Shown: positions 17,255 through 26,235 of the stretch, one piece after another
How positions within the stretch are numbered: the first letter of the stretch is position 1
Layout: each line of letters starts with the position of its first letter
NCBI GenBank assembly: GCA_964519985.1
Contig: CAZFMF010000003.1
Span: forward strand, 99,266 to 163,265
Source of the DNA: JAIEOG01 sp964519985
Lineage (GTDB): Bacteria; Bdellovibrionota; FAC87; UBA2466
Direction of reading: 5' to 3'
Length of the DNA: 64,000 bases
The notes under the pieces: model-generated
What the model saw: the letters and a program-made list of their open reading frames with translations, nothing else
Databases searched by the model: none
Told to the model about the DNA's origin: nothing
Position numbers and translations under genes: made by a program

Positions 17255-18274
17255 GTGAATATTCTCTTCGTCGGTAACACCCAAGGCACTTCCACTTCAC
17301 TTCACTACTTCACTTCTCTCGTGCGACTCGGTCACACCGTGTTGCCCTGGGATCCGCAGTACTTTCGAGTCGAGAACCCGCTCGATGGCGTCGTGCAAAA
17401 GCTCAATCGCGGGCCGTCACCGTGGAAGGTGCGCAAGATCAATCGGCAACTGATTCGCCTGTGCCGACAAAACGCCTTCGATCTGGTTTTCGTGATGGGA
17501 GAAAACTTCGTGACGCGCGAGGCGATCGAAACGGTGCGCGCCGAGGCCGTTACCACGCCCCGCTTTCTGTTTCATTCGCACGACAATCTCTTCGCCCCGG
17601 GCATTCTAAAGCCCGCCGACTTTTTCCAAAACCTGTCCGCTTTCGATTTTGCGTTCACGACGAAGTCACAGAACGAAACCCGCTACCAACAACTGGGGCA
17701 GAAGAACGCCAAATACCTTCCCTCGGCGTTTGAACCCACCGTGCACCGCCCTATCCCGCGCGCGCAAAGTCGATTGAATCAAGATTTTCCGGCGAGCTTC
17801 ATCGGCACCTACGATGGTTCGCGTCTGAGGTGGCTACAAAAAGCGGGTTGGGATCGCGTGCACGTTTGGGGCGATGGTTGGACGCGCTTTCCCGACTACA
17901 AAAAATACCAAACCCAGATTTTTCCCCATGCGGTTTACTACTTTGAATTTGCCGACGTATGTAGCCGCTCCAAATGCGCCTTGGGACTTTTGCGTGAAGA
18001 GGCGGACGACCGCCACACCCAACGAACATTCGAAATCCCCGCATGCGGTAGCCTGCAATTCGCCCCCCGCAACGCCGAAATTCAGACGTTCTTTGAAGAC
18101 GGAAAAGAGATCGTGCTCTTTGATTCGCCCGAAGAACTCCGGGAAAAGCTGGATTACTACCTAAGCCACGAAAGCGAACGAACCCGCCTTGCCGAAGCGG
18201 GACATCGGCGTTGCCTTGCCGGCGGGCATACCTACGACGACCGCACCAAGCAGATGCTGGCCGACATTGCGTAG
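17255..18274 (+). CDS. CgeB-like glycosyltransferase
   Basis: 339 residues beginning at a GTG (MNILFVGNTQGTSTSLHYFTSLVRLGHTVLPWD). It matches the CgeB/spore-maturation-type GT-B glycosyltransferases: a first domain ending in LFHSHDNLF, and a second with ASFIGTYDGSRLRWL, VHVWGDGW, and the C-terminal acceptor/donor motif RTFEIPACGSLQFAPR followed by FDSPEELREKLDYYL. TAACAT lies 7 nt before the GTG, and no Shine-Dalgarno sequence is visible. The sugar and acceptor are unknown; nearby envelope genes suggest surface polysaccharide. Confidence 0.85.
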   Translation: MNILFVGNTQGTSTSLHYFTSLVRLGHTVLPWDPQYFRVENPLDGVVQKLNRGPSPWKVRKINRQLIRLCRQNAFDLVFVMGENFVTREAIETVRAEAVTTPRFLFHSHDNLFAPGILKPADFFQNLSAFDFAFTTKSQNETRYQQLGQKNAKYLPSAFEPTVHRPIPRAQSRLNQDFPASFIGTYDGSRLRWLQKAGWDRVHVWGDGWTRFPDYKKYQTQIFPHAVYYFEFADVCSRSKCALGLLREEADDRHTQRTFEIPACGSLQFAPRNAEIQTFFEDGKEIVLFDSPEELREKLDYYLSHESERTRLAEAGHRRCLAGGHTYDDRTKQMLADIA

Positions 18275-18719
18275 GCTAAGTGGCACACCTCGCCTGGCAT
18301 AGCGATTTATAGCGCCGGTTTGAAACCCCACAAAAGGCCGTCAACACATCACCAGCACCATTCTCTGCAGATCGTCTCGTGGGAGGCCTGTCAGACCTGG
18401 ATAGTACAGCAACTTACCAAACACCTTTGCGACGACCGCAGATGGTGGAGCGCAAAAGATGACCGATGTACGGAAGTGAAAACCCATGCAATGTTTCCAA
18501 GGAAGAGAATAGGTAAAAAATGTACCCGGATGGGCTTCCCGTACACATGCGGTGGGTCGGACTTGTCGTCGCGGCATGAGCCTAAACTGATGAGGAAGCC
18601 CCGCGGCGCCAAAAATGGGTCCCCAATTTTACTCTTGAGATTATTCCTCATTAGCTCTACTCCATCGAAGGGGGCGCCTCTAGTGGCCCTCGCCCAACGG
18701 GCGCTGGAGGGAAGTAAAA
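18275..18719. other. 445-bp gap with no supported gene
   Basis: Open frames exist on both strands (for example 18391-18810 minus), but they overlap each other, have no family signal and no good start. The stretch contains A-rich patches and short stems but no tRNA, tmRNA or SRP RNA that can be recognised. GGAGGG at 18707 is the ribosome-binding site of the next gene. Confidence 0.5.
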
Positions 18720-20015
18720 ATGTCTCGAATCGGATTTCTCGTTTTCTGTACGCTGACCGCGCTTTCATCGCACCTCGTCTCGGCCGAATCCAGTGCCGAT
18801 GAAAATGCATTATATGAGAACTATTCGTCAGGTGGCTTTTACCGTTGGACCTATCCGAAAGGGAACACGTTCAACCGCTATGCTTGTGCCTCGGAAAAGA
18901 GCCCCTCTCCAGCTAGTTGTACTGCGGACAGGGAATTCGTTGTCGCATCATTAAAGGAGTTTCCGCGGACCTTTTCGCGGTTTTTGTCCGGTTACGAACG
19001 CGCTTTGCTTGATTTGAGAGCGGACGAGTTGAAAAAGGATTTGGTCAGTTCGGCGAAGTACAAAGAGGAGCTCTCTAACCTTCGCAAAGAGGAAGACCGC
19101 CTAAAAACAGAGATTGAAAAGGTCAACCAGGAATCAGGGCAGTATCGAACGGAAAGTAAGAAGATAACGGATAGTTTTGAGAAGAACCCCAACCTCCAAA
19201 AAAATCGGCCCGACCTCGTTAGCCTCGTGAAAAAGTACGAAGCGGACATTGCGGCGCTAGACCGCCAAAAGGCCACTTTAGTGATCCAACACGAAGAGGC
19301 CGCATTGAGAGCTCGGCTTCAAGAGAATCATGTCAAAGACTTGGAGGTTCGCGCAACGCGTTCGATCGATGAGCAAATACAAAAAATAAAAAAGGCCAGC
19401 ATCACCCAGGAGTTGACCGACCTGCTAAAGGAAATTGCGGATGGAGAGCTGCCCATTTTGATGGATGCATCCAACGGCAAACTTCCCCAGCTTGAGGATG
19501 CCGTACGCCTGCTAAATCCCTATTTCGAATGGTTAATGGCCTGGGATTTCGTCTTTAGAAAAGCCCATACGTCCGGCCGGCGCGGTGAAGGCCCTACCTT
19601 TGATGAGTTCATGTCCGATACACGTCGACCGCATCTGCCCACCATTCAGGAATACTCAATGTGGGCCCAAGCGAAATCGAACGGCGCTAAATTTGAATCG
19701 AGTAAGTACAAGGGAGAAATCCGGATGGATTTCAGCAAAAGCCCAATGTCTGTCCCGGATAGGATGATTCACTTCCTTCAAATAGGCACGTCCACCGGGC
19801 TGCATTTTGTCGTGGAGTACCAAAACGAGATTTCGGAGCGCGATTGGGAGGAGAAAGCGCGAACACAAGTGGGGATCTATTCAACGCATATAAACAAGCT
19901 TAGATTCTCTGCCTCGGGCAGGGAAATTGATAAACCCAGCACAACTCTCTCGATGTCGTTACACGAGACCAATACCCCGGGAACATACGCAATAAGATCG
20001 GTAGATTTCCGATAA
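18720..20015 (+). CDS. Exported coiled-coil protein of unknown function
   Basis: 431 residues. GGAGGGAAG lies 5 nt before the ATG. The signal peptide is MSRIGFLVFCTLTALSSHLVSA. A mature N-terminal part with two Cys (YACASEKSPSPASC) is followed by a long coiled coil, residues 90-240 (KYKEELSNLRKEEDRLKTEIEKVNQE... RARLQENHVKDLEVRATRS), and a C-terminal mixed alpha/beta part. AT-rich compared with its neighbours, which may mean later acquisition. No family recognised. Confidence 0.75.
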   Translation: MSRIGFLVFCTLTALSSHLVSAESSADENALYENYSSGGFYRWTYPKGNTFNRYACASEKSPSPASCTADREFVVASLKEFPRTFSRFLSGYERALLDLRADELKKDLVSSAKYKEELSNLRKEEDRLKTEIEKVNQESGQYRTESKKITDSFEKNPNLQKNRPDLVSLVKKYEADIAALDRQKATLVIQHEEAALRARLQENHVKDLEVRATRSIDEQIQKIKKASITQELTDLLKEIADGELPILMDASNGKLPQLEDAVRLLNPYFEWLMAWDFVFRKAHTSGRRGEGPTFDEFMSDTRRPHLPTIQEYSMWAQAKSNGAKFESSKYKGEIRMDFSKSPMSVPDRMIHFLQIGTSTGLHFVVEYQNEISERDWEEKARTQVGIYSTHINKLRFSASGREIDKPSTTLSMSLHETNTPGTYAIRSVDFR

Positions 20016-20036
20016 TAGGGAGGCCGCTGCCATTCC

Positions 20037-20052
20037 ACTCCGGCGCCGGAGT
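20037..20052. repeat. 16-bp perfect palindrome ACTCCGGCGCCGGAGT, copy 1
   Basis: Intergenic, 22 bp after the stop of the coiled-coil gene. The same 16 bp recurs at 49149-49164. Confidence 0.8.
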
Positions 20053-20205
20053 CGTTGTTTCATAAGGCCTGAACCTAAGAATAACGCACGGGCACGGTCG
20101 GGAAAGTCATAAAGATATCAGCCGCCTAGCCCTCGCTCCCCACCCATCACTGGTTTCCCCTCTCGCCGTTTGGTATACCCTCTCCGACTTGAAGAGAGAG
20201 GTTCT

Positions 20206-20820
20206 ATGCGTTTCGTCATTAGCGCGATGGCTTGGGTTTTGATTTCCGGTTGTTCGTCGTATTCCGCCATTCGCGCCGCCGATAATTTGAAGCAGGGTGA
20301 AATCGAAGTCACCGGCGGCGCTACCGGCAGCGTCGATCCGTATGGTTTCGGCGCGGGCGCGGTCGTTCCGGTCGCTCACGCTAGCATCGGCGTGACCGAC
20401 GATTTCGAGACCGGCGCGCATTACGAAACGCATTCCTTCTTGGGCGAAGTTCGCTACGGAGTCACGCAGTCGGAAGACGAAGGCGTGGCGATTGCGGTCG
20501 GACTCACCGGTGGAAAGGCTTTTGAGCGGTACTACAATATTTCAGGCGGAATGGGTTCGTCGGGTGGCATCGTCATCGGTCCAACCCTCACCGTCGGACG
20601 TCGCTGGAATGCGTGGGAGGCCTACGCCGGTGGCAAGGTGCTTTGTCCCGCGACCGACTCCGCTTACGGTGTTGTGTCCGGACGCCTCGGTGGACGTATG
20701 CGTCCCATTTCCTCGATGCGCGCTCTGCTCGTTGGAATTGAAGGCGGCGGCAGCTGGCGCTTCACCGGCGATCGTTTCGGATCGCTGGAAGGCGCCGCCT
20801 ACGTCGGCGTCACCCTCTAA
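20206..20820 (+). CDS. Putative outer-membrane lipoprotein of unknown function
   Basis: 204 residues from the ATG at 20206, preceded by GAGAGAGG. The lipoprotein signal MRFVISAMAWVLISGCSS has a canonical lipobox (ISGC), so Cys16 is probably lipidated. The mature part is glycine-rich with short alternating strands (VAIAVGLTGGKAFERYYN, GIVIGPTLTVGRRWNAWEAYAGGK) and ends YVGVTL, resembling a small beta-barrel or barrel-like lipoprotein. No family recognised. Confidence 0.75.
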   Translation: MRFVISAMAWVLISGCSSYSAIRAADNLKQGEIEVTGGATGSVDPYGFGAGAVVPVAHASIGVTDDFETGAHYETHSFLGEVRYGVTQSEDEGVAIAVGLTGGKAFERYYNISGGMGSSGGIVIGPTLTVGRRWNAWEAYAGGKVLCPATDSAYGVVSGRLGGRMRPISSMRALLVGIEGGGSWRFTGDRFGSLEGAAYVGVTL

Positions 20821-20850
20821 CTCTCGCGCGGCGACATTGCCCGGACGGTG

Positions 20851-21252
20851 TCAGGGCAGGAGTCGTGCGGAATCCAAGTTCAAAGCACATTGACCCAAAC
20901 TCTTACGGTTCGAAGCAATCATATTGTAGACAGCGTCGCGCCAGGATTGGGGGCAAAGGCTTAGCAGCGATCCACAGAGCCCCCAAAAACCACCCGACAC
21001 GAGCATCGTCTTGATCATGGCCGTGGAACGTTCCCAAGTGAGACCATGACTCCAAAGCACGACGGTATCGGCATTCTGCGTTTGCGATTTGTCGAGCAAT
21101 GCTTTGGCCGTGCTGCCTTTGAGCGGCGCGAACTGCACGACCCCCGCCTTATCCCAACGGGCCACTCGGTTCACAATGCGGCTGCAAAAACCGCATTCGC
21201 CGTCAAAAAACAAAACCGCGCCATTGCCCACTGAAGCAGCCTGCGTCTTCAT
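20851..21252 (-). CDS. DCC-family thiol-disulfide oxidoreductase (DUF393)
   Basis: 133 residues. The motif FFDGECGFCSRIVNRVARWD gives the DGxCxxC / DCC pattern of this thioredoxin-like family, followed by FAPLKGSTAKALL and a helix with WGLCGSLLSLCP. The start at 21252 is preferred because its ATG overlaps the glycosyltransferase stop as ATGA; a longer frame begins at 21273. Predicted small redox protein, cellular role unknown. Confidence 0.88.
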   Translation of the reverse strand: MKTQAASVGNGAVLFFDGECGFCSRIVNRVARWDKAGVVQFAPLKGSTAKALLDKSQTQNADTVVLWSHGLTWERSTAMIKTMLVSGGFWGLCGSLLSLCPQSWRDAVYNMIASNRKSLGQCALNLDSARLLP

Positions 21253-22382
21253 TGCCTTAGCTGTTGCACCCATTGCGCCACCCTCGTCAAATGTCGCTTC
21301 GGATCCATTTCGGAAGCGAACTCTTGGTATAGGCTCTGGATCTTTTCCGGGGGCATCGCCAGAGCCGTTTCGACGCCCTTGATCAATTCATCCGGATTTG
21401 AACTCCGGGGAAACACGCCTTCTAAGTCTGCCGTCTTGGGTACCGCGGTCGCAATACACGGCACGCCAAAACGTAACCCTTCAACAATTTTAACCGGAAA
21501 TGCGCCGTCTTGCGTGCGATTCTCTCGATAGAAAAGCAAAGTGAGATCGATTTGCTTCCAAACCGACGCCACCTGATTGCGCGGCACCCAGGGAAAATAG
21601 TGAAAGTTCTTGTACTGTTTGAAACGCGCAATCGCCGCCATTCCCCCGGCGTCGGTACGGCCCATCATCACGAATCCCCAATCGGGAAAGGTTTGGATGA
21701 AGTACTCGAAAAGCGGGAGATCGAAACCATCGCTGAAGAACGTTCCGACGTAGCCCATCACTTTGTCGGGAAATCCCGGCGGCAAGAAAACTTCGGCGGT
21801 ACCGCCCATGGTGCTATCGGTCATGTCCACCGGCGGCTTCACGACGAAAGTCTTTTCCGCATGCAACGTCGATAGCGCTTTTCCGGCGGTGCGGTTCTGG
21901 CAAACAATCACTTTGGCTTTGTTGCAAAGCGGTCCACCCGCCTGGTGCCGGTACGGATCATCGAAAACCGAAAAAACATCGACGTAGGGCAGCTCTCCCG
22001 CCACTCCCTCATCCATTCCGGCCTCGACCCAGATCAAGGGGTCGCCGCCCAATCTGCGGATCCATTGGCGCAAGTAAGCGGCTTTGCCTTTGCGATCCCA
22101 GCGCGCAAAGAGCGGAAATCGGCGCAACGGCAGTTGCGGGAGCTGCGAAACCCGCAAGGTGTCCACGGCATCTAAAACGACCGGACGGTAGGGCCGCCAA
22201 TCGGCGCCGTCGAACCAGACCACCTGCACACCCGCCCGAGCGAGCTTCTTGGCCAGGGCTTGTTGCACAAAACCGTGGCGTTCCCAGAAGCGGCAATAAC
22301 TAATGAAAATGACCGCCCGACGCTTCAGGAAATAGCCACGGGCGTCTTCCCAAGCGCGATCGAGGAAATCAGCTTTGGACAT
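21249..22382 (-). CDS. Group 1 (GT-B fold) glycosyltransferase-like protein
   Basis: 377 residues. The N-terminal Rossmann part (VIFISYCRFWERHGFVQQALAKKLARAGVQVVWFDGADW) and C-terminal part with GYVGTFFSDGFDLPLFEYFIQTFPDWGFVMMGRTD, PWVPRNQVASVWKQIDLTLLFYRENRTQDGAFPVKIVEGLRFGVPCIATAVP fit GT4-type enzymes; the KIVEGLRFGVP stretch corresponds to the E-x7-E nucleotide-sugar motif. It overlaps the upstream ABC ATPase gene by 14 bp and the DCC gene by 4 bp. Donor and acceptor unknown. Confidence 0.85.
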   Translation of the reverse strand: MSKADFLDRAWEDARGYFLKRRAVIFISYCRFWERHGFVQQALAKKLARAGVQVVWFDGADWRPYRPVVLDAVDTLRVSQLPQLPLRRFPLFARWDRKGKAAYLRQWIRRLGGDPLIWVEAGMDEGVAGELPYVDVFSVFDDPYRHQAGGPLCNKAKVIVCQNRTAGKALSTLHAEKTFVVKPPVDMTDSTMGGTAEVFLPPGFPDKVMGYVGTFFSDGFDLPLFEYFIQTFPDWGFVMMGRTDAGGMAAIARFKQYKNFHYFPWVPRNQVASVWKQIDLTLLFYRENRTQDGAFPVKIVEGLRFGVPCIATAVPKTADLEGVFPRSSNPDELIKGVETALAMPPEKIQSLYQEFASEMDPKRHLTRVAQWVQQLRQ

Positions 22383-23721
22383 CGGTATCCATCACGAACT
22401 CGTCCTCTTCGTGATCCTCCGCGGGCAACGTCAAGACATCCAGCTTGGCATTGTAAGAAAGGACCTCGGCATAACGGCCGAAGGCCACTAGCGTATCGAA
22501 GAGCGAATCCAGTTTTTCGTTCGGAAAATAGGTCTGGAGCCGACTGATGACGGCTTCGCGTTCGATCTCGTGATTGGGACTTTGCTCGAGCCAAGCCAAA
22601 AGTGTCTGTACGATCCGCAGCGACTTCACCTGATTGGCAAAAAGCACTTTGCGCTCGGCCGAATCCGCGCGCACAAACTTGCGGCCGAAATCGGTAAAAA
22701 CGACCATCTGCTTCGGGGTTTCGACAAAGTCCAAGATCTCCGCGGTCTTGGTCACCGCCAAGGAATGACCGAACTCACTTTCCGTTTCGTTGGCGAGCAT
22801 GAAGATATCCATCTTCCCGCCGGCGTCGTCCAAGACCTCCAAAAGACCGATGACTTCGGACGGGGAAACCGACGGCAGGTTTTCCAGGCCCTGATACCAG
22901 GACGGCTGGGTAAGGGTCGGGCGTTCGGTTTCTTCCGGAATGAGCGCTTCGGTGAGCACCGAGTGAATGACGTTGATCAATTCTTGGATCTTCGGATCCT
23001 TCTGATCGCGGGGATGGGGCAAGGGGTTGGTTAGCACCGTGCGCACATGACCCGGATCCGCGCCAAAGACGAAAATGCGTTGGGCCATCATCACCGCTTC
23101 GTAAATATCGTGCGTCACCATGACGACGCTTTTCACCGCTTTGCTCTGCTCCTGCCAGATATCGATGACTTCCGAACGCATGTTCTCGGCGGTCAAAACG
23201 TCGACGGCACTGAACGGCTCATCCAGACACAAGATCTCCGGACGCACCGCCAAAGCACGCGCAATTCCCACTCGCTGCCGCATTCCACCCGAAAGCTCGC
23301 GCGGGTAAGCTTCCTCGAATCCACCCAGACCCACGATTTCAATACTCTCTTCCACCCGACTGGAGATGGTTCGGTAGTTTAGGTTTTGGTGGTGAAGCCC
23401 CAGACTGACGTTTTGCTCCACGGTGAACCAAGGCAGTAGGGCAAAATTCTGAAACACCATCGAAAGGCGTTCATTGATCCCAATCAGCGGTTTGCCGTGG
23501 CAAAGCACGCGGCCTTCGCTGGGCCGGATGAGGCCCGCCATGATCTTGACCGTCGTCGTCTTACCGCAACCGGAGGGTCCCAAGAACGCGACGATCTCGC
23601 CTTCTTGCACGGAGATGTTGATATTTTTCAGAACCTGGATTTCACGGCCACGTTCCAGCTGAAAGCTGTGCGAGATGCGCTCTAAAGCGAGGAGCGGTTC
23701 GGTTGTCTTTAAACCGGTCAT
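22369..23721 (-). CDS. ABC transporter ATP-binding protein (nitrate/sulfonate type) with C-terminal AAA-associated domain
   Basis: 450 residues. Residues 1-250 form the ATPase: Walker A GPSGCGKTT near 50, Q-loop MVFQNFALLPW, signature LSGGMRQRVGIARAL near 148, Walker B ILCLDEPFSAVD, and the H-loop TVMVTHDIYEAV-like segment near 205. A C-terminal 190-residue extension (PSVSPSEVIGLLEVLDDAGGKMDIFMLANETESEFGH) matches the AAA-associated domain found in some NitT/TauT-type ATPases. It is 7 bp downstream of the double permease gene. No substrate-binding protein gene is adjacent, so the substrate is not known. Confidence 0.92.
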   Translation of the reverse strand: MTGLKTTEPLLALERISHSFQLERGREIQVLKNINISVQEGEIVAFLGPSGCGKTTTVKIMAGLIRPSEGRVLCHGKPLIGINERLSMVFQNFALLPWFTVEQNVSLGLHHQNLNYRTISSRVEESIEIVGLGGFEEAYPRELSGGMRQRVGIARALAVRPEILCLDEPFSAVDVLTAENMRSEVIDIWQEQSKAVKSVVMVTHDIYEAVMMAQRIFVFGADPGHVRTVLTNPLPHPRDQKDPKIQELINVIHSVLTEALIPEETERPTLTQPSWYQGLENLPSVSPSEVIGLLEVLDDAGGKMDIFMLANETESEFGHSLAVTKTAEILDFVETPKQMVVFTDFGRKFVRADSAERKVLFANQVKSLRIVQTLLAWLEQSPNHEIEREAVISRLQTYFPNEKLDSLFDTLVAFGRYAEVLSYNAKLDVLTLPAEDHEEDEFVMDTDVQS

Positions 23722-23728
23722 GAATCCT

Positions 23729-25483
23729 TTATCCGTCGAAACGGTATTTCGTTTCGGCCAGTCGGTATAGGCTGCCCCAGAAAAAACGGTTGAGCAAGAC
23801 GACGGTCGTGACCATTACCAAAATGGCGCCGGCCAAAACCGGAAAATTTCCTTCTTGCGCGGCGCGGGTAATCGCCGAGCCGATCCCGGTGGCGGCCACC
23901 GTCTGATTTCCGTGCTGAACAATCTCGGAAACAATACACGCATTCCACGCGCCGCCGGCGGCCGTAATCCAACCATTGAGCAACGAAGGAAAAATCGCGG
24001 GGATGATGATTGAGCGCCAGAAATGGAGTCCCCGGAGCTGGAAAATATCGGCAATGTCCAGAAACTGCCGCGGGATCTGAGTGGCACCGGCGATGACGTT
24101 GAACAAGATGTACCACTGCGACGCGAAGACCATCAGTACCACCGCGCCAAATTCGATACTGATGCCGGCGGCGAGAAAGAGCGACGTCAAAATGGGAAAC
24201 AACATTGGCGGCGGAAAGGAAGCCACCACCTGTACAATGGGCTGCATTCGCCGCGTCCAGACCGGGTGCGTTCCAATCCAAACGCCCAGAGGTACCGTCC
24301 AAAGACTGCCCAAAATCACCGCGGCGGTCACCCGCAAAAAAGTGAAGAAGGTATCTCGCAGATAAACCAGCCATACCATTCCCGGCGTTTCGATGAGCAA
24401 CTCCCCCATGCTCTTGATGCCGAAGATGAATGCGGCCAGCCCCAGACCCGCGAGCCCAAAACGCACAATCACCGGCCAACTCGATCGCAAGCGCCGCTCC
24501 ACCCCCGGGCGAATGGCCGCCACGGTCACATTCGATACTCGCTTTTGGACTTCGCGTTTCCAATCGCGAGATTTCTCTTCGACCAGGGCCAGAAATCGCG
24601 ACTTCTTCAACCAATCAAGAACAATCGATCGAGAGGGCAGCGCGTGACCGTCGGCATCCATGCGAAAGCGTTCCGACCAAACCACCAGGGGCGCCCAGAG
24701 ACAGCGATCGGTCACAGCGATCAGCGCGAACATGATGCCGATGCCGGAGAGAATCGCACCAGTATCATTTTGTTGGTAGGCCGCCGCCATGTACGACCCA
24801 ATCCCGGCCAGTCGAAAATCTTTGTCGCCGAGGGTGAACGACTCAATCACCATGAGAAAAAACCAACCGCCCGCCATGGAGAGCATGCTGTTCCAGAGCA
24901 GACCGTTGGCGGCAAATGGGAGTTCCACTTTGCGCAGCGTATCGAGCTTATTGAGTCGGAAAAGGCGACTCATGTCGTTGAGTTCCGTCGGCACGGTTTT
25001 CAGCGAAGAGTAGAAACTAAAAACCATGTTCCAAGCTTGTCCGGTGAAAATCATCAAAATCGCGGCGAGTTCGAGCCCGAGATTGGAATGGGGGAAAAGT
25101 CCGACCAGGGCTAGCACCAATCCGGGCATGAACCCCAGCACCGGAACGCTCTGCAAAATATCAAGTAATGGGATAAGCAGCGGTTCGGCCATGCGCGACT
25201 TGGCGGCCAGGTATCCGTAAAAAAGCGTGAAGGTGAGCGAGATGAGGTAGCCCAACGTCACTCGCACCATGGAGAGAAACGAATAGTGGAGCAGGGAAAA
25301 AACATCGAGGTAGATTTCGGTTTTGGGGTGGTACGGACTTCCCCACTCCTGCGCCACCGCCACGAGGCCATAGATCACCACCGCTAGACCGAGCAAAAGG
25401 AACACGTCGACCAGAGAAAAGGCCCGGCCGACTTTGACGCGCGCGTGGATCAAACTCACAGCGCTAACTATCGAACGCCACAC
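23729..25483 (-). CDS. ABC transporter permease with two tandem permease domains
   Basis: 584 residues from a GTG. Two binding-protein-dependent permease domains are fused: residues 80-280 (LGFMPGLVLALVGLFPHSNLGLE..., EAA-like loop ELNDMSRLFRLNKLDTLRKVELPFAANGLLWN) and 370-575 (PMLFPILTSLFLAAGISIEFG..., IPRQFLDIADIFQLRGLHFWRSIIIPAIFPSLLNG). About twelve membrane segments. Single-domain permeases are the norm in the NitT/TauT group; the duplication means one gene can supply both membrane halves for the ATPase at 22369. The joining region (residues 285-320) is basic and soluble. Confidence 0.9.
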   Translation of the reverse strand: MWRSIVSAVSLIHARVKVGRAFSLVDVFLLLGLAVVIYGLVAVAQEWGSPYHPKTEIYLDVFSLLHYSFLSMVRVTLGYLISLTFTLFYGYLAAKSRMAEPLLIPLLDILQSVPVLGFMPGLVLALVGLFPHSNLGLELAAILMIFTGQAWNMVFSFYSSLKTVPTELNDMSRLFRLNKLDTLRKVELPFAANGLLWNSMLSMAGGWFFLMVIESFTLGDKDFRLAGIGSYMAAAYQQNDTGAILSGIGIMFALIAVTDRCLWAPLVVWSERFRMDADGHALPSRSIVLDWLKKSRFLALVEEKSRDWKREVQKRVSNVTVAAIRPGVERRLRSSWPVIVRFGLAGLGLAAFIFGIKSMGELLIETPGMVWLVYLRDTFFTFLRVTAAVILGSLWTVPLGVWIGTHPVWTRRMQPIVQVVASFPPPMLFPILTSLFLAAGISIEFGAVVLMVFASQWYILFNVIAGATQIPRQFLDIADIFQLRGLHFWRSIIIPAIFPSLLNGWITAAGGAWNACIVSEIVQHGNQTVAATGIGSAITRAAQEGNFPVLAGAILVMVTTVVLLNRFFWGSLYRLAETKYRFDG

Positions 25484-25531
25484 GTTTTTTGTCGAGAGAT
25501 GGCTTGGCGGATTTGGCGGTGACGGGTTGCG

Positions 25532-25996
25532 TTATCGGACACGCAAAGGAGCGGGAACGGCTTGATTTGGGCGCGCACAATCGCGCTCGAGACTCGCGGT
25601 CAAAAGATCGATGGATTGCTTGGCCCCTTGCGAGTCCTGAAGGACGGACCGCAAACGGAATCCCGTCTTCACCCACTGCTCGTACTGCTCGCCGCAGACT
25701 TCCGCGGCCAGTTCTTCGTTCTCTTCCTCGCCGTCGAGTTCGATTCCCCGCAACTCGGCACATTTGATCAAATCGGCCCGTCTCACCTTGAGCAGCTCCG
25801 AAAAATGGAGCTCGGCGTCCTGAGATTGCTCGAGCGTAAGACGGGCCTTGGTCGAAAGCGTTCGGTAAATGGCGCAATCGCGCCCTTGGGAAGCGAATTG
25901 GGCATGCCGCGCTTGCGGCATGAAATCTTCGATATCCGCGTACGATTTTTGAGCAAACAATGACAGCGCGAGAATGAACAAGCCAATGCGAGACAT
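25532..25996 (-). CDS. Small exported protein of unknown function
   Basis: 154 residues. GGGGAGGGG lies 3 nt before the ATG. The signal peptide is MSRIGLFILALSLFAQKSYA. The mature part is Glu/Gln/Arg-rich and helical, with four Cys (DCAIYR, IKCAELRG, EVCGEQY, RDCARP) that could form two disulfides. No family recognised. The next gene downstream, the permease, starts 48 bp after its stop and may be co-transcribed. Confidence 0.7.
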   Translation of the reverse strand: MSRIGLFILALSLFAQKSYADIEDFMPQARHAQFASQGRDCAIYRTLSTKARLTLEQSQDAELHFSELLKVRRADLIKCAELRGIELDGEEENEELAAEVCGEQYEQWVKTGFRLRSVLQDSQGAKQSIDLLTASLERDCARPNQAVPAPLRVR

Positions 25997-26235
25997 GAAC
26001 CCCTCCCCTACCCCGAACTCAATTGGACTGGTTTGACCCCACCCTTAACTAGAGCAAGTCGGGGGCCAGGTTGCCGACAGCCGACTAAAGCTTCGACTAG
26101 TGCCGAAAGAAACGACAGGATTGTGAAGGCGGGAGCTAACCCTTGGAAAAAGCGTGTCTCTGGCCGCCAATCGGTAAACACCCACCCAAAACCACCCCGT
26201 ATTCTGGGTGTATTCAAAAGGTATCTGCTTGAATG

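Noticed and set aside
18590..18625. CTGATGAG followed by a stem, recalling a hammerhead ribozyme core
   Set aside because: The required CGAAA on the other side of stem II is missing and the flanking helices do not form.
18320..18802. 160-codon plus-strand frame in the 18.3-18.7 kb gap
   Set aside because: It runs into the signal-peptide region of the next gene, has no ribosome-binding site, and its composition is atypical.
24023..25114. 363-codon frame antisense to the double permease
   Set aside because: Composition is Arg/His/Pro-rich nonsense typical of an antisense shadow; the permease frame has clear transmembrane and EAA motifs.
26008..26217. 69-codon minus-strand frame in the gap before the thioesterase gene
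   Set aside because: No ribosome-binding site, no signal or family features; more likely non-coding.
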